This document shows positions 25,722 to 32,914 of a stretch of DNA of 33,528 nt, piece by piece (the first letter of the stretch is position 1; every line of letters begins with the position of its first letter). The stretch comes from Alkalimonas sp. (GTDB lineage Bacteria > Pseudomonadota > Gammaproteobacteria > Enterobacterales > Alteromonadaceae). The stretch lies in NCBI RefSeq assembly GCF_020831925.1, contig NZ_JAFIFQ010000037.1:1-33528 (forward strand), written 5' to 3'. The notes beneath the pieces were generated by a model that was not told the origin of the DNA, did no database searches, and saw nothing but the letters and a program-made list of their open reading frames with translations. The position numbers and the translations under genes were made by a program.

Positions 25722-25813
25722 CGTCGGGAAACTGGCGTACGCTTCACAGCGTTATTTCCTGGTCGTTGTTAACTTGTCCTGCATTTTGGGGCAGCGAAAG
25801 CTGCCCCTTTTTT
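25722..25813 (+). ncRNA. Candidate iron-responsive leader RNA or small RNA
   Basis: From the predicted start to the terminator is about 92 nt with no good reading frame. It can fold into a stem GGAAA/TTTCC (25727-25731 with 25755-25759) enclosing ACGCT-TCAC-AGCGT (25739-25752), followed by a single-stranded stretch and a strong terminator hairpin. It lacks the conserved RyhB core as I know it, so it is not an obvious RyhB copy. It could be an attenuator leader of the reductase or an independent transcript. No expression evidence is available. Confidence 0.35.
25788..25813 (+). terminator. Strong terminator just before the diflavin reductase start
   Basis: Stem GGGGCAGC / GCTGCCCC (25788-25795 with 25800-25807), a GAAA tetraloop, then T6. 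It ends 18 bases before the reductase ATG, upstream of its ribosome site. The 3' arm (GCCCC, then CCTT) could instead pair with AAGG and GGGGC at 25821-25830, which would cover the ribosome site. Confidence 0.88.
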
Positions 25814-25831
25814 CCTTCCCAAGGTGGGGCT

Positions 25832-27517
25832 ATGCGTTCACAATCACTGCCTTTTTTGCAAGAAACTCTCTACATCGCCGCTATTTTCTTTCTTGGCTGG
25901 TTTATCGCCGGCACTCGGGCCAGATCATCCGGTTACTCAGTGTCTGCAGCCTGGTTTGAGCAGATTAGTTTGCTAGCCTTTATCGCCTTGCTGGCGTTGT
26001 TATGGCTCAGTACCCATCCATTTAACCTGCAGTTTGTGTTGCTCTGGTGTCTCAGCACCCAGCTGTTGCTACTTGGTTGGCGCTCCACGGAGCTTTGGTA
26101 TCATCGGCGGTACGCTGGCAAACAGCATCAGCAGCAACCAGAATGGCTGGTAGGTTATGCCAGCCAGTCCGGCACGGCTGAGCAACTGGCACGCCGCAGC
26201 ACCCAACAGCTGCAAACAGCGGGCAAAAAAGTACAGATGCTGCCACTCAATGCATTAGCTGGACTACCCTTACAGCATGTTGAGCAGGCACTCTTTATTG
26301 TCAGCACTTATGGTGAAGGCGAAGCGCCGGACAATGGCCAGCATTTTCTGCGTCAGGCTTTGCAGCAGCAACCGGACCTTTCCAAGCTGAAGTTTGCCGT
26401 GCTGGCCTTGGGCGATCGCAGCTATCAACACTTTTGTGCCTTTGGCCACTGGCTGCATGATTGGCTGATGCAACACCGCGCCTCAGCCATCCACCCTCTG
26501 GTACCCTGGGATCAGGGCCAGCGTGACAACAGCGCCTGGCAGCAATGGCAGCAGCTGTTGCAAACACTTGGCGCAGAGCAAGCGGAGCCAACAGACGAAC
26601 AGCCCTGGCTAAAAGTACCGCTGCAAAGTCGCTACTGCGTGAATCCGGGCAGCCAGGGCAACCCCTGCTTTGTGGTAAAACTGCCACGGCAAGCAGGCAT
26701 GCGCTGGCAAGCCGGAGATGTGCTGGAAGTCCAGCCAGAGCACAGCCGCTGCACCGTGGCTTTATGGCTCACCGAGCATCAGGTGTTCGGTTGCCAAACG
26801 GTTCGTTTTCATCAACAACAGATGCCACTGTGCCGGGCTTTGGCACAAATTGTCTTACCACCGCATGGCCCCTCCGCTACTGAAAACCTGGAGCATTGGT
26901 TGCAGCAACAACCGCTATTGCCTCTGCGTAGCTACTCCATCGCCAGCATTGCCGAGGAAGACCAGCTCACCTTGTTGGTACGACAAGTTAAAACGGCACA
27001 GGGCCTTGGGCTGGGCTCAGGCTGGCTCACCAGTTATGTGCTGGAAGGCCAACCGATCCACTGCCGCATTCGCCCTCACCCTAATTTCCACCTACCTGAT
27101 GATGACAGACCAATGGTATTTATCTGCAATGGCACCGGCATTGCAGGGATCCGGGGCTTGCTGGCAGAGCGGGTAAAGCGCGGTCACCGGCAAAACTGGC
27201 TACTTTTCGGCGAGCGTCAGCAGAAGGTGGATAACTTCTTTGCCAAAGATCTACTAACGTGGCAACAGCAGGGTTTTTTACCCGAATTGGACCGGGTGTT
27301 TTCGCGCGATGGAACCAAGGTGCGATACGTACAACACCGGCTGGCTGAGCGCATGCCGGACCTAAGAGCCTGGTTGAAGCAAGGCGCTGCTATTTATCTG
27401 TGCGGCAGTCTGCACGGTATGGGCCAGGAAGTAGATCAAGTGCTGCAGACTGAGCTGGGGGCAACTCAGCTGCAGGCTTTGCAGCAACAGGGGCGGTACC
27501 GCCGCGATCTGTATTAG
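25832..27517 (+). CDS. Membrane-anchored diflavin reductase (flavodoxin + ferredoxin-NADP reductase-like)
   Basis: A 561-residue protein starting at an ATG with an AAGGTGGGG site. Three hydrophobic segments (about residues 10-28, 43-60 and 65-82) come first. A flavodoxin domain follows (GYASQSGTAEQ, STYGEGEAPDNG, LALGDRSYQHFC). The FAD-binding half has LRSYSIAS and GLGSGWLTSYV, and the NAD(P) half has FICNGTGIAGIRG, LFGERQ, YLCGSLHGMG and a terminal Tyr. The architecture matches the sulfite reductase flavoprotein/cytochrome P450 reductase family. The membrane anchor and the upstream Fur-box-like site suggest it passes electrons to ferric iron or a ferric siderophore, but this is inference. 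Related proteins in this group are often linked to PepSY proteins; none is adjacent here. Confidence 0.88.
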   Translation: MRSQSLPFLQETLYIAAIFFLGWFIAGTRARSSGYSVSAAWFEQISLLAFIALLALLWLSTHPFNLQFVLLWCLSTQLLLLGWRSTELWYHRRYAGKQHQQQPEWLVGYASQSGTAEQLARRSTQQLQTAGKKVQMLPLNALAGLPLQHVEQALFIVSTYGEGEAPDNGQHFLRQALQQQPDLSKLKFAVLALGDRSYQHFCAFGHWLHDWLMQHRASAIHPLVPWDQGQRDNSAWQQWQQLLQTLGAEQAEPTDEQPWLKVPLQSRYCVNPGSQGNPCFVVKLPRQAGMRWQAGDVLEVQPEHSRCTVALWLTEHQVFGCQTVRFHQQQMPLCRALAQIVLPPHGPSATENLEHWLQQQPLLPLRSYSIASIAEEDQLTLLVRQVKTAQGLGLGSGWLTSYVLEGQPIHCRIRPHPNFHLPDDDRPMVFICNGTGIAGIRGLLAERVKRGHRQNWLLFGERQQKVDNFFAKDLLTWQQQGFLPELDRVFSRDGTKVRYVQHRLAERMPDLRAWLKQGAAIYLCGSLHGMGQEVDQVLQTELGATQLQALQQQGRYRRDLY

Positions 27518-27531
27518 GGGTGTGAAGAAGC

Positions 27532-28089
27532 TTACAAAGGGCTAAAACGAATACGGCCCTGCTGCACCGCCATATTCAGTGGCATCTGCATCAACAGCCG
27601 CTGGGTCGGGTCGCTTTCATCCAACCGATACACCGGCTGATCCTGTAGCCACATATTGACCAACTGCAGCACTTCGGTACTGAGCGGCGCTAAATTACCG
27701 CGGTAACCCGCCGCATCAATGCTGGAATCCAGCAAGCGTAGATTGCGCAAAAACACGGCTTTTTGCTCAGCGTCGTAATAAGGCGAGGCTTCAATCTGCA
27801 GAGCCAGGCTGGCCGGGTAGTGCAGGCCAAAGGCCGAGAACACAGCACTGGCCTTGGTGCCAAGCCGCACACTGTCGCTATTGTCGGGGCCAATCAGCAC
27901 CTGCATATCCTCTACCGCCAGCGCCACCGGCATGCCAGCCAACCGGGTTTGCTGCGTGAGCTGATCCAGCTGACGCAACATCAACTGCTGCAACTGCTGT
28001 TCGGTCACACTGTAGCTGGCCAGGTCACTGACCTGCGCGCAACCGGTTAAACCCAGCAAAAAAGCAAAAATGACCAGTACATTTCGCAT
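27532..28089 (-). CDS. DUF1439 family lipoprotein (YceB-like)
   Basis: A 185-residue protein with a lipoprotein signal: MRNVLVIFAFLLGLTGCAQ, lipobox LTGC with Cys17. Length and layout match DUF1439 proteins such as E. coli YceB (186 residues), which have a tubular lipid-binding-like fold; ligand and role are unknown. Conserved-looking stretches are LGTKASAVFSAFGLHYPASL and AVFLRNLRLLDSSID. The C-terminus RIRFSPL ends 14 bases from the convergent reductase stop, with no clear terminator between them. The ribosome site GGAG sits in the loop of a small hairpin directly before the start codon. Confidence 0.85.
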   Translation of the reverse strand: MRNVLVIFAFLLGLTGCAQVSDLASYSVTEQQLQQLMLRQLDQLTQQTRLAGMPVALAVEDMQVLIGPDNSDSVRLGTKASAVFSAFGLHYPASLALQIEASPYYDAEQKAVFLRNLRLLDSSIDAAGYRGNLAPLSTEVLQLVNMWLQDQPVYRLDESDPTQRLLMQMPLNMAVQQGRIRFSPL

Positions 28090-28090
28090 G

Positions 28091-28106
28091 TAAACCCTCC
28101 GGTTTA
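28091..28106 (-). promoter_or_regulatory. Hairpin presenting the ribosome site of the DUF1439 gene
   Basis: On the minus strand the sequence TAAACC-GGAG-GGTTTA forms a 6-bp stem with the Shine-Dalgarno GGAG as its 4-base loop, one base before the ATG. This may modulate initiation, or be chance. Confidence 0.35.
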
Positions 28107-28191
28107 TGTCATTCCGTTATCTTAAATCAAGGAAAACGCCGCAACTATTAGCTAATATACAGCTTGAGTAACCTTCCAGCCCGGGCACAGC

Positions 28192-30420
28192 ATGCAGTGG
28201 ACAAGTCATATCAAAACCTTAGATGCCAAAGTACCTCGTTCTGAGTTTATCACTTCCAAAGATATACCTCACCTGATTTCAGGCCACAGCATCCCGACAG
28301 AGCAAGCCGTGCGTCAGATCATGACCTGGCTGGCGGAGCTCGATATCAACCAGCCACTGCTACTGATTGGAGCCGGCAGTGGTTATTTGAGTGCAGCGCT
28401 GGCTCAATGCGTGCCTCATCTTTACGTACTGGATAAAAACCCGGCTTGCATTTCCATTGCACTTAAAAATCTGCAGCGGCTCAATATCCGCAATGTCGAG
28501 TTTTTGGTCGGCGATGCCAATCGCCTGATCCAACTAAAGGAGCCCGTGGTAGCAGTTATCGCCACTTGCCTGCTGCAATCACTCGATGCTATTTTGCCCG
28601 TAGTGCATGAACAAGGTTGGCTGCTTCGTTTAGAAGGCGACAAACCCCATCACACGTCCATGGTGCTTTATCAGAAAAACCAACAAAAGCTGGTGCGCCA
28701 AAAAAACCTGGGAGCTTTGTTATTGCAGCAGCCACCTGCAGCCATCCAGCTGGATGTGGCAACAAAGCAGGCGCTGCAGTTAACCTCGACACAAGCGAAA
28801 GTAGAAAAAAAGCCGGTTTCTGCTGTTTTGCAACAACTTTCCGAACAGGCGAAAACCGCGCTGGAAGTTCAGGCACAACAGCATGGCTGGCCGGTACTCA
28901 GTGCGCACCAAGTATTGCAGCAATTAAACCCTGCACTTTTTATGCAATTTTCCCGCACTTTTTTGGATCACCACCGGGTGCTGCCCATTGCCTACCACGA
29001 CAAACAACTGCTGCTGATCACCGATAGCACCAAGATAGACACCCTAGATCTTGAAAATATGAATGGCAGCGGCGGCATCAGCATCGCTCTGGTCAGCCCG
29101 ACCGACTTCCGGCGGATCTGGTCGCACCTGGATGTCAGTAGCCGTGGCGAACAGCATGCAGAACCTGGCACAGTGCAGGATGAAGCCAGAACTGAGCCTG
29201 CTGAACCGGTGATCAATCCTTATCTGGTCTCGGTGTATGAGGCCATTTTACTGGAAGCCGTTAGTGAACGCGCCAGCGACATCCATCTGGAGCTTTATGA
29301 CGGCAAAGTACGGATCCGATTACGGGTCGATGGTGATTTGCATGATGTGGAGCATTATGTGCTGACGGCTAAAGACCTGATCGGGCTGGTCAACATCATC
29401 AAAATTCGGGCGGAGCTCAACATCGCAGAACACCGGCTGCCGCAAGGGGGCCGCGCTTTACTGCACTGTGCCGGTGATAGCTATGATTTAAGGGTACAAA
29501 CCCAGCCAGCTTTGCATGGTGAACACGTCATTATTCGTTTGCTCAAGCACACCGGCAGAGCCATGACCATGCGTGAACTGGGCATGTCCGGCAAAGTGGC
29601 TCAGCATTATCAGCGGTTGCTAAGCAATCCTGCTGGCTTGGTGCTGGTGGTGGGCCCCACCGGATCTGGTAAATCAACCACCTTGTATGCCGGTTTGCAG
29701 GAACTGGCTGATGATGGCCGGCGCAAAGTCATCACCGCAGAAGATCCCATTGAGTATTCCATTAACGGTATCCAGCAAACTCGGATCCGACCGGATATTG
29801 GTTTTGCGTTTCCAGACGCGGTTCGCTCTTTCGTGCGGCAAGACCCCGATGTGATACTGGTTGGGGAAATCCGCGATCACGAAACAGCTCAGGAGGCCAT
29901 CCGCGCTTCGCAAACCGGACACCTGGTGTTATCCACCCTGCACTGCAACGACGCGGTTGATGCGCTGCAGCGTTTGTATGATTTAGGTGTGCACCCCAAT
30001 TCCATTGCCAGCGAGCTGCTGGCCGTCATTGCACAGCGGCTGGCCAAACGGATCTGCCCGCATTGCCGCACTGAGGTGGAAGCCGATCCAGTGATCTTGC
30101 AAGAGGTTTTTCCTGAGGGTGCGCCAGCCAGCTTTCGCTGCTTTGAAGGCGCAGGCTGCCCAGAGTGTCATCAGCGCGGCACCAAAGGCAGGGTGGCCGT
30201 GATTGAATACATGCAGGCCAACAGTGCTATCCGCAATGCGATATCGAAACAAGAACCGGTTGCTGAGCTGCGCTGGCAAGCGCTGGATTCCGGTCTAATC
30301 ACCATGCGCGATAGCGCACTCGACCTGGTGATTTCCGGGGTCATCCCCTTGTCTGAATTACCCAGGATCTTGCCGGCGGAGCGAATGGCACCCGAACAGC
30401 GTGGAGGAAACCGGTCATGA
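28192..30420 (+). CDS. GspE/MshE-type secretion or pilus ATPase with N-terminal isoaspartate-methyltransferase-like domain
   Basis: A 742-residue fusion. Residues ~1-185 resemble protein-L-isoaspartate O-methyltransferase: VPRSEF (14-19), GHSIPTEQ (31-38) where PCMT has GQTIS, SAM-binding LLIGAGSGYLS (GAGSG at 60-64), and NVEFLVGDAN. The usual catalytic-region Ser after Thr-Ile is replaced by Pro, so classical repair activity is doubtful. Residues ~215-320 look like the MshEN/GspE N-terminal domain. Residues ~335-735 are the T2SS/type IV pilus ATPase: Walker A GPTGSGKS with Lys494, DVILVGEIRD with Glu559, a His-box TLHCNDAVDAL, and a zinc site CPHC/CPEC (Cys622, 625, 656, 659). The ribosome site is weak. 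The stop overlaps the next gene's start (ATGA). No pilin or secretion genes adjoin. Confidence 0.85.
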   Translation: MQWTSHIKTLDAKVPRSEFITSKDIPHLISGHSIPTEQAVRQIMTWLAELDINQPLLLIGAGSGYLSAALAQCVPHLYVLDKNPACISIALKNLQRLNIRNVEFLVGDANRLIQLKEPVVAVIATCLLQSLDAILPVVHEQGWLLRLEGDKPHHTSMVLYQKNQQKLVRQKNLGALLLQQPPAAIQLDVATKQALQLTSTQAKVEKKPVSAVLQQLSEQAKTALEVQAQQHGWPVLSAHQVLQQLNPALFMQFSRTFLDHHRVLPIAYHDKQLLLITDSTKIDTLDLENMNGSGGISIALVSPTDFRRIWSHLDVSSRGEQHAEPGTVQDEARTEPAEPVINPYLVSVYEAILLEAVSERASDIHLELYDGKVRIRLRVDGDLHDVEHYVLTAKDLIGLVNIIKIRAELNIAEHRLPQGGRALLHCAGDSYDLRVQTQPALHGEHVIIRLLKHTGRAMTMRELGMSGKVAQHYQRLLSNPAGLVLVVGPTGSGKSTTLYAGLQELADDGRRKVITAEDPIEYSINGIQQTRIRPDIGFAFPDAVRSFVRQDPDVILVGEIRDHETAQEAIRASQTGHLVLSTLHCNDAVDALQRLYDLGVHPNSIASELLAVIAQRLAKRICPHCRTEVEADPVILQEVFPEGAPASFRCFEGAGCPECHQRGTKGRVAVIEYMQANSAIRNAISKQEPVAELRWQALDSGLITMRDSALDLVISGVIPLSELPRILPAERMAPEQRGGNRS

Positions 30421-31505
30421 CAAAAACACAGGCAACCCAGCGCATCCCAGCCGAAATCGAGTATGCGGAGGAGTTGCATCAACTGAAGCACTGGGACCCA
30501 GTGACACCACCACCTGGCTGGCAGTTATCGCCGCAGGCCGTAGAAAAATTTATTCTCGGCTGCAGTGAGCTGGGCATTGAGCGCAAGTTTGTAGCCGACC
30601 CCGGTATCGTCACCCGTATTGTGGTGGCCCTTTGCACCCACAGAGGCAGCTTGCTGGTTGGCGAACCCGGCACCGCCAAGTCATGGCTCTCGGAACTGTT
30701 AACAGCAGCGATTTCCGGAGACTCCAGCTTAATTATCCAGGGGGGTGCGGTCAGCTCGGTCAGCCAGCTGTTGTACAGCTGGAACCAAGCCATTCTCAGC
30801 CAGAAAGGCCCCTGCCTCGAAGCCTTGGTGCCCAGCCCGCTGTTCCGGGCGATGCAACAAGGCAAGTGCGTGCGATTTGAAGAGTTATCGCGCTGCCCGC
30901 AGCCGCTGCAAGATGCCACCTTGTCGTTGCTGTCCGATCGGGTTATTACCATTCCGGAGCTCTCCGGCGAAGAGGGCGTACTTTATGCCCGCCATGGTTT
31001 TAATGTGATTGCCACCGCCAACAGCGTTGATCAGGGCCTGCACCAGATGAGCGCTGCTTTAAAACGACGGCTGAGCTTTGAACACATTCGCCCGATCCGG
31101 CAACTGGATGATGAAATTGCTGTGGTGATGCAGCAAACAGAAAAGCTGAACCAGCAAGCGGGCATTAGCCTGACGTTAGAACCCACGCCGTTTGCAATGC
31201 TGGTCACCATCTTTCATGAACTGCGTAACGGACAAACTATTGACGGGCGCAGCACCGATCGACTGGCTGGGGCTGCCATGTCGACGGCAGAAGCCGTATC
31301 CGTAGCGCACACCTTTTGTCTGCATGCTTGGTATTATCACCAGGGCGAGATGAAATTGACCGACTTGCTGCATTTTATGCTGGGCTCGGCATTAAAAGAC
31401 AACCCGGAAGACCGACGCCGATTGCAACACTACTTTGAAACCGAAGTGGCGGAAAAGTCAGGCAATCATTGGCAACTACTGCATCAGGCCAGACACCTGA
31501 TTTAA
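30417..31505 (+). CDS. MoxR-type AAA+ ATPase
   Basis: A 362-residue ATPase with Walker A GEPGTAKS (residues 82-89, Lys88) and Walker B-like CVRFEELSR (Glu155, Glu156), where the usual Asp-Glu is Glu-Glu. Sensor-like FNVIATANSVDQG and ALKRRLSFE follow. The RFEELSR, LSDRVITIPEL and FNVIATAN pattern matches the MoxR subgroup usually encoded with VWA and DUF5682 proteins, which acts as a chaperone-like remodeler. None of these partners is seen in the window. The ATG shares four bases with the stop of the GspE fusion gene, so translation is coupled. The next gene follows 11 bases later. It probably remodels a complex involving the neighbouring proteins; this is inference. Confidence 0.87.
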   Translation: MTKTQATQRIPAEIEYAEELHQLKHWDPVTPPPGWQLSPQAVEKFILGCSELGIERKFVADPGIVTRIVVALCTHRGSLLVGEPGTAKSWLSELLTAAISGDSSLIIQGGAVSSVSQLLYSWNQAILSQKGPCLEALVPSPLFRAMQQGKCVRFEELSRCPQPLQDATLSLLSDRVITIPELSGEEGVLYARHGFNVIATANSVDQGLHQMSAALKRRLSFEHIRPIRQLDDEIAVVMQQTEKLNQQAGISLTLEPTPFAMLVTIFHELRNGQTIDGRSTDRLAGAAMSTAEAVSVAHTFCLHAWYYHQGEMKLTDLLHFMLGSALKDNPEDRRRLQHYFETEVAEKSGNHWQLLHQARHLI

Positions 31506-31516
31506 GGAGCGACCCT

Positions 31517-31849
31517 ATGTTACAACCCAACACTCTGGTATTGATTTCCTATCGTCGTCTTTTCCAGGAAGATGACAGCCGCTTTTTCCTCGGTAAGGTC
31601 GAAGCCTATCAGGATGGGATCGTCAAAGTGTGTGGCCACACCATTTTGAAGGATGGCGTCAGCGGTACCATGAAAGAAAAAAGCGATTGCCGCACCAAAC
31701 TGTTTTCCATCAGCTCCGGTACGCTGATCGTGTACGAACTGCCAGCCAATCTGCAATTGAACGACTTGCACTTCCACTCCCAAGGAATAAGGCTCACCTT
31801 AACCGACCATGCCAGCTTTTCGATGGATCTCACCGAGCGCATGGCCTAG
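31517..31849 (+). CDS. Small hypothetical protein, third gene of the GspE-fusion operon
   Basis: A 110-residue soluble protein I do not recognise. The start at 31517 has an excellent AAGGAG site; an upstream in-frame ATG (31469) lies inside the AAA+ gene and lacks one. The sequence alternates short hydrophobic strands with turns (LVLISYRRLF, FFLGKVEAYQDGIVKVCG, TLIVYELPANLQ, IRLTLTDHASFSMDL), suggesting an all-beta, SH3-like small barrel. There are two cysteines (about residues 39 and 57), and no signal peptide or membrane segment. It starts 11 bases after the AAA+ stop, so it belongs to the same operon. It may be an adaptor or substrate of the ATPase, but no evidence goes beyond position. 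Confidence 0.8.
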   Translation: MLQPNTLVLISYRRLFQEDDSRFFLGKVEAYQDGIVKVCGHTILKDGVSGTMKEKSDCRTKLFSISSGTLIVYELPANLQLNDLHFHSQGIRLTLTDHASFSMDLTERMA

Positions 31850-31864
31850 CCGTTGAAACATTTT

Positions 31865-31903
31865 GCAATAATTAATGATTGTTTTTCGATAATTAATTAT
31901 TGC
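31865..31903. promoter_or_regulatory. Tandem AT-rich palindromic operator
   Basis: Two palindrome-like sites, AATAATTAATGATT (31867-31880) and GATAATTAATTATT (31888-31901), lie 21 bp apart centre to centre. Together they also form a 12-bp perfect inverted repeat GCAATAATTAAT / ATTAATTATTGC. Position upstream of an operon that includes an Xre regulator suggests autoregulation. A promoter TTGCAA-N18-GATAAT (31864-31893) would overlap both sites. Confidence 0.5.
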
Positions 31904-31959
31904 CTATCAAATTAATTTCGGCTTTAATGCGGGTATAAACAACACGCATGGAGTCGCTT

Positions 31960-32172
31960 ATGTCTAATTCTTTAAAACAACAAACCCTGGTTGCCATCCT
32001 GTTTATGATGCTGGGCGGCCTGATGCTTGGCTATGAGCTCGGGAGCTGGATAGCCAATGGCAGCTGGCGCTTTAATGGCATTTTGATCATCGCCCCTTGT
32101 ATTATTTACTACGGCTTGCGTTTATTGCGCCCTGCGCTGAAACAGCTTGATCACTATCTGAACAACCACTGA
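31960..32172 (+). CDS. Small membrane protein
   Basis: A 70-residue protein with two predicted transmembrane helices (about residues 9-29 and 38-56) and a hydrophilic tail ending LDHYLNNH. The ATG at 31960 is preferred because GGAG lies six bases upstream; an in-frame ATG at 31948 sits before that site. It is the first gene behind the tandem operator and precedes the DUF2975-like gene by 8 bases. No family was recognised. Its co-transcription with an Xre regulator and other membrane proteins suggests a shared envelope role. Confidence 0.7.
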   Translation: MSNSLKQQTLVAILFMMLGGLMLGYELGSWIANGSWRFNGILIIAPCIIYYGLRLLRPALKQLDHYLNNH

Positions 32173-32180
32173 GGCCGCAG

Positions 32181-32654
32181 ATGATCATTCAACCCTATGC
32201 CAATCTCCTCTACCAGCGCAGTCGCTTTGTGATTTGGGGTTTGCTGGCTTTTTGCCTGGTGCATACCGTGGCACTGTTACCCGATATTCTGTACCCACCA
32301 GAGCAGTTGATACGGGCCCAGCAACGGGCCCTGTGGCTGGCGCAATTGGTCACCGCCCTTGGGCTGGGCCTGATTATCCAGCGCCTGCTGCTAAGCGCAT
32401 CTCAGGGCCAACTGTTTCAAGCAGAAAGTCGCAGGCTGTGGATGCAGCTGGCCAGCGCCTGCCTGGCAGCGGCCGTTTTCCCCGCCATCTTTTTGTGCAG
32501 CTTATTGCTGTATTGGGGGGAGGAGCTGCATCTGCTTAGCTTACTGGCGCAGCTGAACCTGCCATTGATGGGCCTTGGCTTTATCGTGCCGCTGGCCGTT
32601 GCCAAGTTCAAGCTGAGCGCACAATTGGAAGACGAGCAAAATCTGACCATCTGA
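32181..32654 (+). CDS. DUF2975-like membrane protein
   Basis: A 157-residue protein with four predicted transmembrane segments (about residues 17-35, 50-70, 88-110 and 120-140). The length, topology and position directly before a YozG-like Xre regulator fit the widespread DUF2975/YozG pair. Sequence support is moderate: the IIQRLLLSASQGQLFQAESRRLWMQ region resembles the family's conserved loop between helices 2 and 3. DUF2975 function is unknown. The ribosome site GAGG overlaps the stop codon of the preceding gene. Confidence 0.7.
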   Translation: MIIQPYANLLYQRSRFVIWGLLAFCLVHTVALLPDILYPPEQLIRAQQRALWLAQLVTALGLGLIIQRLLLSASQGQLFQAESRRLWMQLASACLAAAVFPAIFLCSLLLYWGEELHLLSLLAQLNLPLMGLGFIVPLAVAKFKLSAQLEDEQNLTI

Positions 32655-32671
32655 ACATTGAAGAGAACTTC

Positions 32672-32914
32672 ATGGCGATTACCGTAAATCTGGATGTGAT
32701 GCTGGCTATCCGCAAAATGAAATCCAATGAGCTGGCGGAGCAGATTGGCATCACGCCACAAAACCTGAGCGTACTTCGCAGCGGCCGTGCCAAAGCCATT
32801 CGTTTTAGCACCTTAAGTGCCATCTGCCAGGTGCTGGACTGTCAGCCGGGCGATATTTTGGCCTTTGATGCTTCTGATACTATGAGTAATGAGGAAGGAA
32901 CCGATGAACTTTAA
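32672..32914 (+). CDS. YozG-like Xre-family transcriptional regulator
   Basis: An 80-residue Cro/CI-type helix-turn-helix protein. The motif runs LDVMLAIRKMKSNELAEQIG, then ITPQNLSVLRSGRAKAIRFSTLSAICQVLDCQPGDIL. It resembles B. subtilis YozG and similar small regulators that accompany DUF2975 membrane proteins. It follows that gene by 17 bases and overlaps the next by 11. A likely job is autoregulation through the AT-rich palindromes at 31865-31903. The pairing with a membrane protein suggests possible control by sequestration at the membrane, but this is inference. Confidence 0.88.
   Translation: MAITVNLDVMLAIRKMKSNELAEQIGITPQNLSVLRSGRAKAIRFSTLSAICQVLDCQPGDILAFDASDTMSNEEGTDEL

Noticed and set aside
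25722-25813. RyhB orthologue
   Set aside because: The position and Fur-like promoter fit, but the conserved RyhB pairing core is not visible, so only a generic leader/small RNA candidate is reported.
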